Origin: Candidatus Egerieousia excrementavium
GTDB lineage: Bacteria > Bacteroidota > Bacteroidia > Bacteroidales > UBA932
DNA length: 21,985 bases
Direction: 5' to 3'
Assembly (NCBI GenBank): GCA_017694275.1
Contig: JADINB010000102.1
Span: 1-21,985 of the forward strand
Below, one piece after another: positions 8,022 to 14,981 of the stretch; the first letter of the stretch is position 1; every line of letters begins with the position of its first letter. The notes below the pieces were generated by a model. The model searched no databases. It saw nothing but the letters and a program-made list of their open reading frames with translations, and had not been told where the DNA came from. The translations under genes and the position numbers were made by a program.

Positions 8022-8058
8022 ATTACCCTTTTTTAAATCATCCGCAAAAAAGGGTAAT
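8022..8058 (-). repeat. Perfect 13-bp inverted repeat in the receptor leader
   Basis: Arms ATTACCCTTTTTT (8022-8034) and AAAAAAGGGTAAT (8046-8058) are exact reverse complements around an 11-base loop. The repeat ends 10 bases before the receptor ATG at 8011. It could form a leader RNA hairpin covering the ribosome entry region, act as an operator for a dimeric regulator, or help terminate transcription from kbl. The sequence does not decide among these. Confidence 0.7.
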
Positions 8059-8074
8059 AGATGTTACATACGAG

Positions 8075-8098
8075 TAAAAATATTCTGAAAAAATTGTT
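8075..8098 (-). promoter_or_regulatory. Weak candidate promoter of the receptor-phosphoesterase unit
   Basis: On the minus strand, TATTTTTA (8075-8082) is one base off TAnnTTTG, with a TTG-containing T-rich stretch about 17 bases upstream. A start near 8068 would place the 8022-8058 hairpin in the leader. The match is imperfect, so an alternative sigma factor or transcription from kbl is equally possible. Confidence 0.3.
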
Positions 8099-8100
8099 AC

Positions 8101-8119
8101 AAAACAGGCAATCCTGCTT
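8101..8119 (-). terminator. Possible intrinsic terminator of kbl
   Basis: On the minus strand, AAGCAGG-ATTG-CCTGTTTT forms a short stem (seven pairs, one of them G-U) ending in a T run, 11 bases after the kbl stop. The stem is weak, so partial read-through into the receptor gene is plausible. Confidence 0.35.
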
Positions 8120-8129
8120 ACAATAACGT

Positions 8130-9317
8130 CTAAATCACTTTCAGTTCCTTGCCAACCTTCACAAATGCTGCGACAGCCTTGTCCAGCTGCTCCTGCGTAT
8201 GTCCGGCAGAAAGCTGCACTCTTATTCTCGCTTCACCTTTTGGGACAACGGGATAATAAAAGCCCACCACGTAAATTCCCTCTTCCAGAAGTTTTGCCGC
8301 CATCTTCTGCGAAAGCGGGGCGTCATAAAGCATCACCGCACATATCGCAGACTGGGTTGGCTTGATGTCGAATCCGCTCTGCTGCATCTTCTCGACAAAA
8401 TATTTTGTATTCCAATGCAGTCTCTCCTGCAGTTCGTTTGTCTGTGCCATCATGTTGAACATCTCTATACCGGCAGCGGCAACCATGGGAGGGATGGAAT
8501 TTGAGAAAAGATAGGGGCGCGAACGCTGTCTGAGCATTGCTATAATCTCCTTTCTGCCTGTTGTGAAGCCGCCTATCGCACCTCCGAAAGCCTTGCCCAG
8601 GGTTCCTGTGATTATCTCTATTTTCCCCCTCAGGTTATAGAGTTCCGTAACTCCCCTTCCTGTCTGCCCCACAACGCCTGCCGAATGCGATTCGTCTACC
8701 ATCACCATTGCATTGTATTTGGCTGCCAGTTCGTAAATCCTGTCTACGGGAGCCACGTTGCCGTCCATGGAGAAGACACCGTCTGTAACTATAAGTCTGA
8801 ACCTTTTATCCTGCGCCTTTTTCAGGCACTCTTCCAGTTCTGTCATGTCTGCATTGGCATAACGGTAGCGCTGCGCCTTGCACAGCCTTACACCGTCTAT
8901 GATTGAAGCATGGTTGAGCGAATCTGAAATTATCGCGTCCTGCTCACTGAGCAGGGGCTCGAAAACCCCTCCGTTGGCATCGAAACATGCGGCGTAGAGT
9001 ATTGTATCCTCTGTCCCGAAAAACTCCGCAATTTTCTTTTCCAGTTCCTTGTGCAAATCCTGGGTTCCGCAGATGAACCTCACGCTCGACATTCCGTAAC
9101 CTCTCTGGTCGAGAGCCTTTTTTGCAGCTTCGACCAGCCTTTTGTTGTCTGACAGCCCAAGATAATTGTTTGCACAGAAGTTAAGCACCTCCTTTCCGCC
9201 CCTGACAGTAATAGAGGCTCTTTGCGGCGAAGTTATGACTCTCTCATCTTTATAGAGACCTGCATTTTTTATTTCGTCCAGCTCTTTGCTGAGATATTTC
9301 TGAAAAGACTCGTACAT
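8130..9317 (-). CDS. kbl: Glycine C-acetyltransferase (2-amino-3-ketobutyrate CoA ligase)
   Basis: The 395-residue protein matches the E. coli Kbl length (about 398). It belongs to the PLP-dependent alpha-oxoamine synthase family and cleaves 2-amino-3-ketobutyrate with CoA to glycine and acetyl-CoA, the second step of threonine breakdown. Visible features are FCANNYLGLSDNKRL near the N-terminus, the PLP-contact segments VDESHSAGVVGQTGRG (about 207-222), and the Schiff-base lysine K242 in ITGTLGKAFGG. The ATG at 9317 gives MYESFQKYL, the normal family start; the frame is open 20 codons further upstream, but that extension is hydrophobic and unlikely. No threonine dehydrogenase gene lies in the window. 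Related enzymes (KBL-like, serine palmitoyltransferase) are possible alternatives, but the motifs favour Kbl. Confidence 0.93.
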   Translation of the reverse strand: MYESFQKYLSKELDEIKNAGLYKDERVITSPQRASITVRGGKEVLNFCANNYLGLSDNKRLVEAAKKALDQRGYGMSSVRFICGTQDLHKELEKKIAEFFGTEDTILYAACFDANGGVFEPLLSEQDAIISDSLNHASIIDGVRLCKAQRYRYANADMTELEECLKKAQDKRFRLIVTDGVFSMDGNVAPVDRIYELAAKYNAMVMVDESHSAGVVGQTGRGVTELYNLRGKIEIITGTLGKAFGGAIGGFTTGRKEIIAMLRQRSRPYLFSNSIPPMVAAAGIEMFNMMAQTNELQERLHWNTKYFVEKMQQSGFDIKPTQSAICAVMLYDAPLSQKMAAKLLEEGIYVVGFYYPVVPKGEARIRVQLSAGHTQEQLDKAVAAFVKVGKELKVI

Positions 9318-9343
9318 GGCATGATTTTTTAAAACTGTGTTTA

Positions 9344-9351
9344 CAAAAATA
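9344..9351 (-). promoter_or_regulatory. -7 element of the kbl promoter
   Basis: On the minus strand, TATTTTTG matches TAnnTTTG exactly and lies 26 bases before the kbl ATG. A TTG lies about 23 bases upstream, slightly far for a -33 element. Confidence 0.5.
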
Positions 9352-9424
9352 AAAAGAATCGCGCTTTTTAAAAACAAGTTTTCACTTCTATTTATGAAAA
9401 ATGGAAGAGATTTGAAAAAATGGT

Positions 9425-9457
9425 GTTAAATTAGCGGTCTGATATGTTTTATATTTG
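9425..9457 (+). promoter_or_regulatory. Promoter of trxA
   Basis: TATATTTG at 9450-9457 matches the Bacteroides -7 consensus exactly and ends 31 bases before the trxA ATG. The -33 region 19 bases upstream (around GTTAAA) is a poor match. Together with the kbl -7 element at 9344-9351 it marks a divergent promoter region. Confidence 0.5.
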
Positions 9458-9488
9458 ATTGCAAATAAAAATTTAATGATATAATAAC

Positions 9489-9806
9489 ATGGAAATAAAT
9501 GTAAACGACAGCAACTTCAACGAGGTTGTACTCCAGAACGAGAAGCCCGTGCTGGTAGATTTTTGGGCTACATGGTGCGGCCCGTGCAGAGCGCTTGCTC
9601 CTGTAATTGAGGAAATCGCAAAAGAATTTGAAGGCAAGGCGGTTGTTGCCAAATGCAATGTAGACGAAGCTGCAGATGCCCCTGTAAACTACGGAATAAG
9701 AAACATTCCCACCCTCATTTTCTTCAAAGGCGGAGAGGTAAAGGGAAAAATAGTGGGCAACGTTCCCAAAAGCAACATAGTTGAAGAATTGAACAAACTG
9801 CTGTAA
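9489..9806 (+). CDS. trxA: Thioredoxin
   Basis: At 105 residues this is the size of a classical thioredoxin. The active site WCGPC lies in VDFWATWCGPCRALAP (about residues 22-37), and the cis-proline turn is visible as GIRNIPTLIFFKGG. It has no signal peptide, so it acts in the cytoplasm as a general dithiol reductant recycled by thioredoxin reductase. It is transcribed divergently from kbl and followed after 34 bases by an outer-membrane protein gene. Confidence 0.97.
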   Translation: MEINVNDSNFNEVVLQNEKPVLVDFWATWCGPCRALAPVIEEIAKEFEGKAVVAKCNVDEAADAPVNYGIRNIPTLIFFKGGEVKGKIVGNVPKSNIVEELNKLL

Positions 9807-9840
9807 CAGAAAACGAGTTTTAACTTTTAACCAGTATATT

Positions 9841-10452
9841 ATGAAAAAGATTGCAGTCTTGCTATCCGTATTTTTGCTTTCAACGGCAGTATACGGACAG
9901 TTCGGTATCAAGGCCGGACTCAACTTCAATTCAATGAAAGATTTCAACGTAAACGAATTACAGTCTTCATTCGAGGGCAAAACCGGATTCCATGTGGGAG
10001 TGCTCTACAAGTTGAACCTGCCGCTGGGTTTTGCGCTGCAACCTGAACTTATGTATACCCAGAAAGGCGGCTCCATTGATTTGGGAGGCAGGGAAAGCGG
10101 AGACATAAAGATGAACTATCTGCAACTTCCCGTAAACCTGCAATGGGGTGTAGACCTGGTTCTGTTCCGTCCTTTTATAATGGTATCTCCATATATAGGC
10201 TATGCCATAGCCAAAGGAGACGGATTCAAGGACGTTGAATGGAGCAACCTGAACAAGTTCGAATACGGAGTCGGGTTGGGAGCCGGGCTTGACATCTGGA
10301 AATTCCAGGTAAGCGGCCGTTACTGCTGGGATCTTGGAACAATGTCTGACTTCAAGGGAGACAACTTTGGCGAAGGCGCAGAAGATGCCTTCAAGGCTTT
10401 GAACAACGGCAAAAACAGAGGCTTTGAACTCTCGATTGCCTTTTTATTCTAA
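9841..10452 (+). CDS. Outer-membrane beta-barrel protein (PorT/OMP_b-brl_2 type)
   Basis: The 203-residue protein has a Sec signal peptide (residues 1-20, ending AVYGQ) followed by FGIKAGLNFNSMKDF, a typical first strand of the small porT-like barrels abundant in Bacteroidetes. Alternating hydrophobic and aromatic strands (FHVGVLYKLNLP, FALQPELMYTQKGG, NYLQLPVNLQWGV, GVGLGAGLDIWKFQVSGRY) continue to a C-terminal ELSIAFLF ending in Phe, as expected for barrel insertion. The specific function is unknown. It lies 34 bases after trxA and probably shares its transcript; the polyprenyl synthase starts 13 bases after its stop. Confidence 0.85.
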   Translation: MKKIAVLLSVFLLSTAVYGQFGIKAGLNFNSMKDFNVNELQSSFEGKTGFHVGVLYKLNLPLGFALQPELMYTQKGGSIDLGGRESGDIKMNYLQLPVNLQWGVDLVLFRPFIMVSPYIGYAIAKGDGFKDVEWSNLNKFEYGVGLGAGLDIWKFQVSGRYCWDLGTMSDFKGDNFGEGAEDAFKALNNGKNRGFELSIAFLF

Positions 10453-10465
10453 TAAAACCAAACCG

Positions 10466-11431
10466 GTGAACATTGAGCAGATAACAAAGGATTTGGGAGA
10501 CGACTGGAGTGGATACCGCAACATTATGGTATCCACTCTCTTTAATGACAATCCTCTGATAACATCAATAAACAACTATCTTACAGGTAACGGCGGAAAA
10601 CAGCTGCGCCCCATGCTGGCTTTGCTTGCCGGCGGAGCATGCGGAAAAAGGAACGAGACCGTGCTTCATTGTGCAGCTGTGGCAGAGATGATACATACCG
10701 CCACTCTAATGCACGACGACGTTACCGACAATGGCAATATAAGAAGGGGCAAACCAACTGTAAAGGCCATGTTTACTCCTGCTGCCGCAGTTCTGTGCGG
10801 CGATTACTGGCTTGCAAGGGCTCTCTACCTGCTTTCATCCAAATGCAGTCCGCAAATCCTTGAATGTTTCACCACTGCGGTAGAGCATCTTGCAGAAGGG
10901 GAAATGATACAGATGAATCTCGCCGACACTCTGCAGATGACTGAAGAAAAATATTATGAGATAATATCCAAAAAGACCTCCAGCCTTTTCATTGCCGCCA
11001 CAAGAGGTGCTGCGATTGCAGTAAATCCGCCACAAGAATATATCGATGCCATCACGCGATATGCTCTCTATCTGGGACAGGCATTCCAGATCAGGGATGA
11101 TATTTTCGACTACTCACCCGGCCTTAAGACAGGAAAGGCTGCCGGTGCAGACATAAAGGAGCGGAAAATCACGCTGCCGCTCATATATGCCATAAAGGAG
11201 AGCCCGGCAGAAGAGAGTGCAGGAATCATGAAAAAAATTGCAGACCAGAGCGGCGACGTGGCCGAATCTGCCATTGATTTTGTAACAAGGCATAACGGAA
11301 TTGCCGCGGCGCAGGAAAAACTTGCAGAAAAGGCAGCATTGGCAAAAGAGAGCATAGCACCCCTTCCAGATTCTGTAGAAAAACGCCATCTGCTCGACAT
11401 TGCAGAATACCTTTGTACCCGCACTTCCTGA
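10466..11431 (+). CDS. Long-chain polyprenyl diphosphate synthase
   Basis: This trans-prenyltransferase extends allylic diphosphates with IPP, most likely to make the menaquinone side chain. It has GGKQLRPML near residue 44, the first Asp-rich motif DDVTD (84-88) followed by RRGKPT, and the second motif DDIFD (211-215). Residue 79, five before the first Asp, is Ala, a small residue typical of long-chain synthases such as octaprenyl diphosphate synthase. I chose the GTG at 10466 (321 residues), which starts 13 bases after the upstream stop. The in-frame ATG at 10424 would add 14 residues and overlap the barrel gene by 29 bases. Product chain length cannot be fixed from sequence alone, so I give no symbol; ispB-like is the nearest name. 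Confidence 0.9.
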   Translation: MNIEQITKDLGDDWSGYRNIMVSTLFNDNPLITSINNYLTGNGGKQLRPMLALLAGGACGKRNETVLHCAAVAEMIHTATLMHDDVTDNGNIRRGKPTVKAMFTPAAAVLCGDYWLARALYLLSSKCSPQILECFTTAVEHLAEGEMIQMNLADTLQMTEEKYYEIISKKTSSLFIAATRGAAIAVNPPQEYIDAITRYALYLGQAFQIRDDIFDYSPGLKTGKAAGADIKERKITLPLIYAIKESPAEESAGIMKKIADQSGDVAESAIDFVTRHNGIAAAQEKLAEKAALAKESIAPLPDSVEKRHLLDIAEYLCTRTS

Positions 11432-11437
11432 AAAGAG

Positions 11438-11454
11438 GGCGGTATATTGCCGCC
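11438..11454. terminator. Hairpin between convergent prenyl synthase and trmB genes
   Basis: GGCGGTA (11438-11444) pairs with TGCCGCC (11448-11454) around a 3-base loop, with one T-G pair. On the minus strand it is followed by CTCTTTTC, so it best serves as a terminator for trmB. It lies 6 bases after the prenyl synthase stop and may stop transcription from both sides. Confidence 0.55.
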
Positions 11455-11464
11455 ATGCCAGAAT

Positions 11465-12220
11465 TCAACCTTTGTTGGAGGGAGTGAATTCCCTTCCCTT
11501 CATCTCTTCCTTCTCCCAATATTCTTCATCCCATTTTGGCTCTGCAATTGTATCCTTGTCAATACCAAAAGAAAGATAGGTTATCGGGAACTTCTGTTTC
11601 AGGTAATACGCCTCATAGAAAGTCTTTATGGAGAGGATTTCATCTGCTCTGCCGCTGCCGTAAATATCTGTATTGGCCTCTGAAAGAGGCAGGTCGTTCT
11701 GTTTTACGAGCGCAAGCGTATATTCGTGAAGGAAGCGGCTGTCTGTCTTAAGGTTCACAAGACCTCCCCTCTTGAGGAACTTGAAATAGCGTTTCAGGAA
11801 GAGCGGGCCAGTAAGCCGCTTCTTAGAACGCTTTATCTGCGGGTCTGGAAAGGTTATCCATATTTGCGAGATTTCGTTCTCCGCAAAAAGAGACTCTATG
11901 AACTCTATCCGCGTACGGATAAACGCAACGTTTGGAAGCTGTTCTGTATGGGCGATTTTCGCTCCTTTCCAAAGGCGTGCACCCTTTATGTCAATCCCGA
12001 TGAAATTCATGTCGCCAAACATTTTCGAAAGGGCGAGCGTATACTCCCCCTTGCCGCATCCCAGTTCTATGCAAATAGGGTTGGAATTATGGAAGACCTC
12101 TTCTCCCCAATGCCCCTTAAGGCGATAGTCCTTGTTGAGAACCTCTTCTGTAGAAGGCTGGTACAGACAGCCGAAGGTCTCGTTTTCCCTGAATTTTCTC
12201 AGTTTGTCTTTTGCGCTCAT
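11465..12220 (-). CDS. trmB: tRNA (guanine-N7-)-methyltransferase
   Basis: TrmB methylates G46 in the tRNA variable loop using S-adenosylmethionine. The 251-residue protein shows the SAM-binding loop IELGCGKGEYTLAL (51-64), the acidic motif-II region FIGIDIKGARLWKGAK (73-88), and the family signature WITFPDPQIKRSKKRL (121-136). Tail motif LKTDSRFLHEYTL also fits. Its ATG shares one base with the TAA stop of the upstream gldH gene (TAATG), suggesting translational coupling at the end of the six-gene chain. A hairpin follows the stop. Confidence 0.95.
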   Translation of the reverse strand: MSAKDKLRKFRENETFGCLYQPSTEEVLNKDYRLKGHWGEEVFHNSNPICIELGCGKGEYTLALSKMFGDMNFIGIDIKGARLWKGAKIAHTEQLPNVAFIRTRIEFIESLFAENEISQIWITFPDPQIKRSKKRLTGPLFLKRYFKFLKRGGLVNLKTDSRFLHEYTLALVKQNDLPLSEANTDIYGSGRADEILSIKTFYEAYYLKQKFPITYLSFGIDKDTIAEPKWDEEYWEKEEMKGREFTPSNKG

Positions 12221-12708
12221 TACTTGTTGTTCATATTTATGGAAACGCCTATGGCCAATACATTTTCAGCAGGCAGCCTGTCGGAGCCCGAGCCATTGTA
12301 CTCCATGGAGACAATCCACCTGCCCGGTTTTCTGTTAACAATTTCCTCCCTGTATGGCCAGTTTACGGTAATCAGATGCCCGTTCCTGTTGTAATGGTGC
12401 TTGTCATCGCGCCGCACGTTCAACGGAAGCCTGAGGGTATCGCAGTACAGTGTACTGTCCGGAGCCATGAAAGTCATGGCAACAGGCAGTGACATATTGC
12501 CTATGACCGCTTCTCTTCCATATATCTGTGCGCATATATCCATTCCAAAACGTGCAGTGCTGTCAGGCAAGTCAAGATTGAAAGAGACCTTCCTGTTCCA
12601 CCCCTCGTCATGCCCGAAGGTCTCCATACCCCATTTCAGGCCGCCGTTTGTCTGGCAGCTCCACAGCAGTGGCAGGATTGGCAAAAAGAGCGAAAACCAG
12701 ACTTTCAT
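12220..12708 (-). CDS. gldH: GldH-type gliding-motility lipoprotein
   Basis: A lipoprotein signal ends in LLWSC (Cys18). The remaining 145 residues are beta-rich and fit GldH in length and pattern (FNLDLPDSTARFGMDICAQIYG, MTFMAPDSTLYCDTLRLPL, WPYREEIVNRKPGRWIVSMEY). GldH is needed for gliding and type IX secretion in Flavobacteria, but homologues occur in many non-gliding Bacteroidales. The identification leans on context: it follows ricT and holB, a conserved Bacteroidales order. Its ATG overlaps the ricT stop by 4 bases (ATGA) and its stop overlaps the trmB start by one base. Role in this organism is not shown. Confidence 0.78.
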   Translation of the reverse strand: MKVWFSLFLPILPLLWSCQTNGGLKWGMETFGHDEGWNRKVSFNLDLPDSTARFGMDICAQIYGREAVIGNMSLPVAMTFMAPDSTLYCDTLRLPLNVRRDDKHHYNRNGHLITVNWPYREEIVNRKPGRWIVSMEYNGSGSDRLPAENVLAIGVSINMNNK

Positions 12709-13838
12709 CTTCCCCTTTTTCTGCCTTTCCTGCTGCGTTTCGACTCGTCGAATCTGAAAATACTCTCTTCGTCTACCGCACTCAGGAAGTCATGCGTCTT
12801 TTCCTTCTGGGAACCGGTATCGACAAGCGACCTTGCCGCCTTGCCCCTTCTGTTTATTTCCAATATCTTGAAGACATTTTCCTTGCTTACCGGAATCAGA
12901 TTGGATGTACTGGAGGCATCGTATGAAAACCACATTATCCCTTTCAGGATGTCTGTCTTTATAAGATATGCGTTCCCGTCTTCCAGACGCAAGGGCTCAC
13001 TCACCTTAGGCAGTTTTTCCAGAGCGTCTCTGTAAACGGCTGCCTCATAATTTATACAACATTTGAGTTTGCCGCATTGTCCTGCCAGCTTTTGCGGATT
13101 GAGCGACAGGTCCTGGCATCTTGCCGCCTGGGTTGTGATAGACTTGAACACATTCATATAGCGTGAACAACAGAGAGCCTGCCCGCAAACGCCGAGACCG
13201 CCTATCAGGCCTGCCTCCTGCCTCGCACCTATCTGCTTCATCTCGATTCTTATCTTGAACTCTTCAGCAAAAACCTTGATAAGCTGTCTGAAATCCACTC
13301 TTTCGTCTGCAATATAATAGAAGATGGCCTTTGAACCGTCGCCCTGGAACTCCACATCACCTATTTTCATGTCGAGAGCCAGATCTGCAGCTATCTGCCT
13401 TGCCCTTATCATTGTCTTGTGTTCGCGGGCTATTGCATGCTGCCACTTTTCAATATCTGCCGGACGGGCCTTTCTGTAAATTTTTTTAAACTCATACCCA
13501 GACGGGTCTATATTGTTGCGCAACATCTGGCGGGCGACCATCGGGCCTGCTATTGTAATGATACCTACGTCGCAGCCGTTCTGCGCCTCAACAACCACAA
13601 TATCTCCAGTCTTGAGATTCTGTTCAGATTCATTTTTGAAAATTCCCTTGCGCGTATTCTTGAACCTTACCTCAAAATAAAGTTCTGTCTCCTGCTGCAC
13701 AAATCCTTCCAGCCAGTTGAAAACGGCCAGTTTACAACAACCGGGATTGTAAGTATAAGACTTGGAATCTCCCATTCCGCCACCTGTCTGGCATCCCCTC
13801 AGACAATCGTAGATTTTATCGTTATCCATAATACTCAT
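12705..13838 (-). CDS. ricT: PSP1-domain RicT/YaaT-family protein
   Basis: The 377-residue protein carries the PSP1 C-terminal domain, with FVQQETELYFEVRFKNTRKG, GDIVVVEAQNGCDVGIITI and DVEFQGDGSKAIFYYIADE upstream. It contains the cysteine cluster of the family: GLGVCGQALCCSRYM, then CQDLSLNPQKLAGQCGKLKCC. In Bacillus, RicT (YaaT) works with RicA and RicF in an Fe-S-containing complex that affects RNase Y and sporulation; the Bacteroidetes role is not established. The last 30 residues are strongly basic. The gene overlaps holB upstream and gldH downstream by 4 bases each (ATGA). The ATG at 13838 is used; a second Met three codons later is an alternative. Confidence 0.92.
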   Translation of the reverse strand: MSIMDNDKIYDCLRGCQTGGGMGDSKSYTYNPGCCKLAVFNWLEGFVQQETELYFEVRFKNTRKGIFKNESEQNLKTGDIVVVEAQNGCDVGIITIAGPMVARQMLRNNIDPSGYEFKKIYRKARPADIEKWQHAIAREHKTMIRARQIAADLALDMKIGDVEFQGDGSKAIFYYIADERVDFRQLIKVFAEEFKIRIEMKQIGARQEAGLIGGLGVCGQALCCSRYMNVFKSITTQAARCQDLSLNPQKLAGQCGKLKCCINYEAAVYRDALEKLPKVSEPLRLEDGNAYLIKTDILKGIMWFSYDASSTSNLIPVSKENVFKILEINRRGKAARSLVDTGSQKEKTHDFLSAVDEESIFRFDESKRSRKGRKRGR

Positions 13839-14962
13839 GCGTTATAGTAAAAGCGATTGCACAAATCGCAAAAAATAAATTTGGGGTTTACATTCCTCTC
13901 TATGCAGGCAATTGCATTGTTCAAATACTCATACCCCTTCACATATATCTCTTTTTTCAAATATCCAGACAATTTTCTCAGCTTTTCCGCTTCGGCAGCC
14001 GGGCTGTAGGCAATCTCCTCCACCCCTATGCTCATCGCATGAATCTTCCGCAATGTCTCCATTGCCCGCAGGCAGAACTCTTTCTGCTCCTCCTTGCCCC
14101 ATTTTGCCATCTGGGCACCCAACTCGAGAAGAGCGAGCATATCTTTCTTCACTGAAAGAGACAGCAAAGATACGAAAGTGCTGAAAAATTCATTGCCTGA
14201 ATTTTCCGCTTCAATAAGTTCCAGTGCGTTGCCGTAACTTCCAGCTGCATATCTGGCCCATACCGCAGCATCTTCCATACTCATTCCAAACTGTCCGGCA
14301 AGCTTTTCCGCCAGCAGGTCATGCTCTATTGGAGGCACCTCTATTATCATGCAGCGGCTCAAGATTGTAGAAATTATCTTTTCCGGACTCTGTGAGACAA
14401 GAAAATAGTATGTTCCTTCGGCTGGCTCTTCCAAAGACTTGAGCAGCTTGTTTGCAGCCTCCTGGTTCATCCGCTCGGCAAAAAGGACAAGCATCACCTT
14501 TATGCCCCCCTCATAAGAACTGAGGCTCAGTTTTCTTATGATTGCATTGGCCTCGCTTACGCTTATCGTACCAAACTTGTTTTCTATACCGAATTTCCTG
14601 TAAAGCTGCTGTTCGGTAAAATACGGATTCTCAATGGCTATCTCTCTCCATAGAGGATAAAACTCATCTATTTCCGCCCGTTTGTCCTTTCCTACCAGAA
14701 CAGAGGTGTTGACAGGAAAGGTAAAATGGAGATCTGGATGGACCAGTCTGTCTGTCTTTACGCACTGTGTACATTTTCCGCAGGAATCACCGCCGGTACG
14801 CTCCTTGCAGAACATATATGAGATTGTGGCAAGGGCAAGGGCAAGGGCTCCGCATCCGGGACGTTCCGAAAAAAGCAGAGTGCCGGGCATCCGCCCGCTG
14901 TCTACAAGTTCACGCAACTTTTCCACTATGCCACCGTGGCCTATGATCTGAGAAAAACGCAT
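13835..14962 (-). CDS. holB: DNA polymerase III delta' subunit-like clamp-loader protein
   Basis: The 375-residue protein has the AAA+ clamp-loader layout. IIGHGGIVEKLRELVDSGRMPGTLLF opens the module, a zinc-binding cluster follows at C52, C61, C64 and C67, then the LLKSLEEPAEGTYYFLVSQ segment and the SRC motif ILSRC. The Walker A position reads SERPGCGALAL (32-42): the usual GKT/S is replaced by GAL, so ATP binding is unlikely, consistent with a delta' subunit that is a stator rather than an ATPase. The ATG at 14962 is preferred; an upstream in-frame TTG at 14989 would overlap the U32 gene. The gene starts 19 bases after the U32 stop, and its TGA overlaps the ricT ATG. Confidence 0.9.
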   Translation of the reverse strand: MRFSQIIGHGGIVEKLRELVDSGRMPGTLLFSERPGCGALALALATISYMFCKERTGGDSCGKCTQCVKTDRLVHPDLHFTFPVNTSVLVGKDKRAEIDEFYPLWREIAIENPYFTEQQLYRKFGIENKFGTISVSEANAIIRKLSLSSYEGGIKVMLVLFAERMNQEAANKLLKSLEEPAEGTYYFLVSQSPEKIISTILSRCMIIEVPPIEHDLLAEKLAGQFGMSMEDAAVWARYAAGSYGNALELIEAENSGNEFFSTFVSLLSLSVKKDMLALLELGAQMAKWGKEEQKEFCLRAMETLRKIHAMSIGVEEIAYSPAAEAEKLRKLSGYLKKEIYVKGYEYLNNAIACIERNVNPKFIFCDLCNRFYYNA

Positions 14963-14981
14963 GGTGTAAAAATAGATATTT

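Noticed and set aside
10439..10470. Frameshift joining the barrel protein and the prenyl synthase.
   Set aside because: Each has a complete, family-typical N- and C-terminus; the ordinary gap explains the layout.
11726..12394. A 222-codon plus-strand frame opposite trmB.
   Set aside because: It is antisense to the clearly identified trmB and gldH genes and shows no recognisable domain.
14817..14860. Repeated GGCAAG units near 14830 as a microsatellite.
   Set aside because: Only three short units within holB, encoding part of the LALALA helix; there is no sign of variation.
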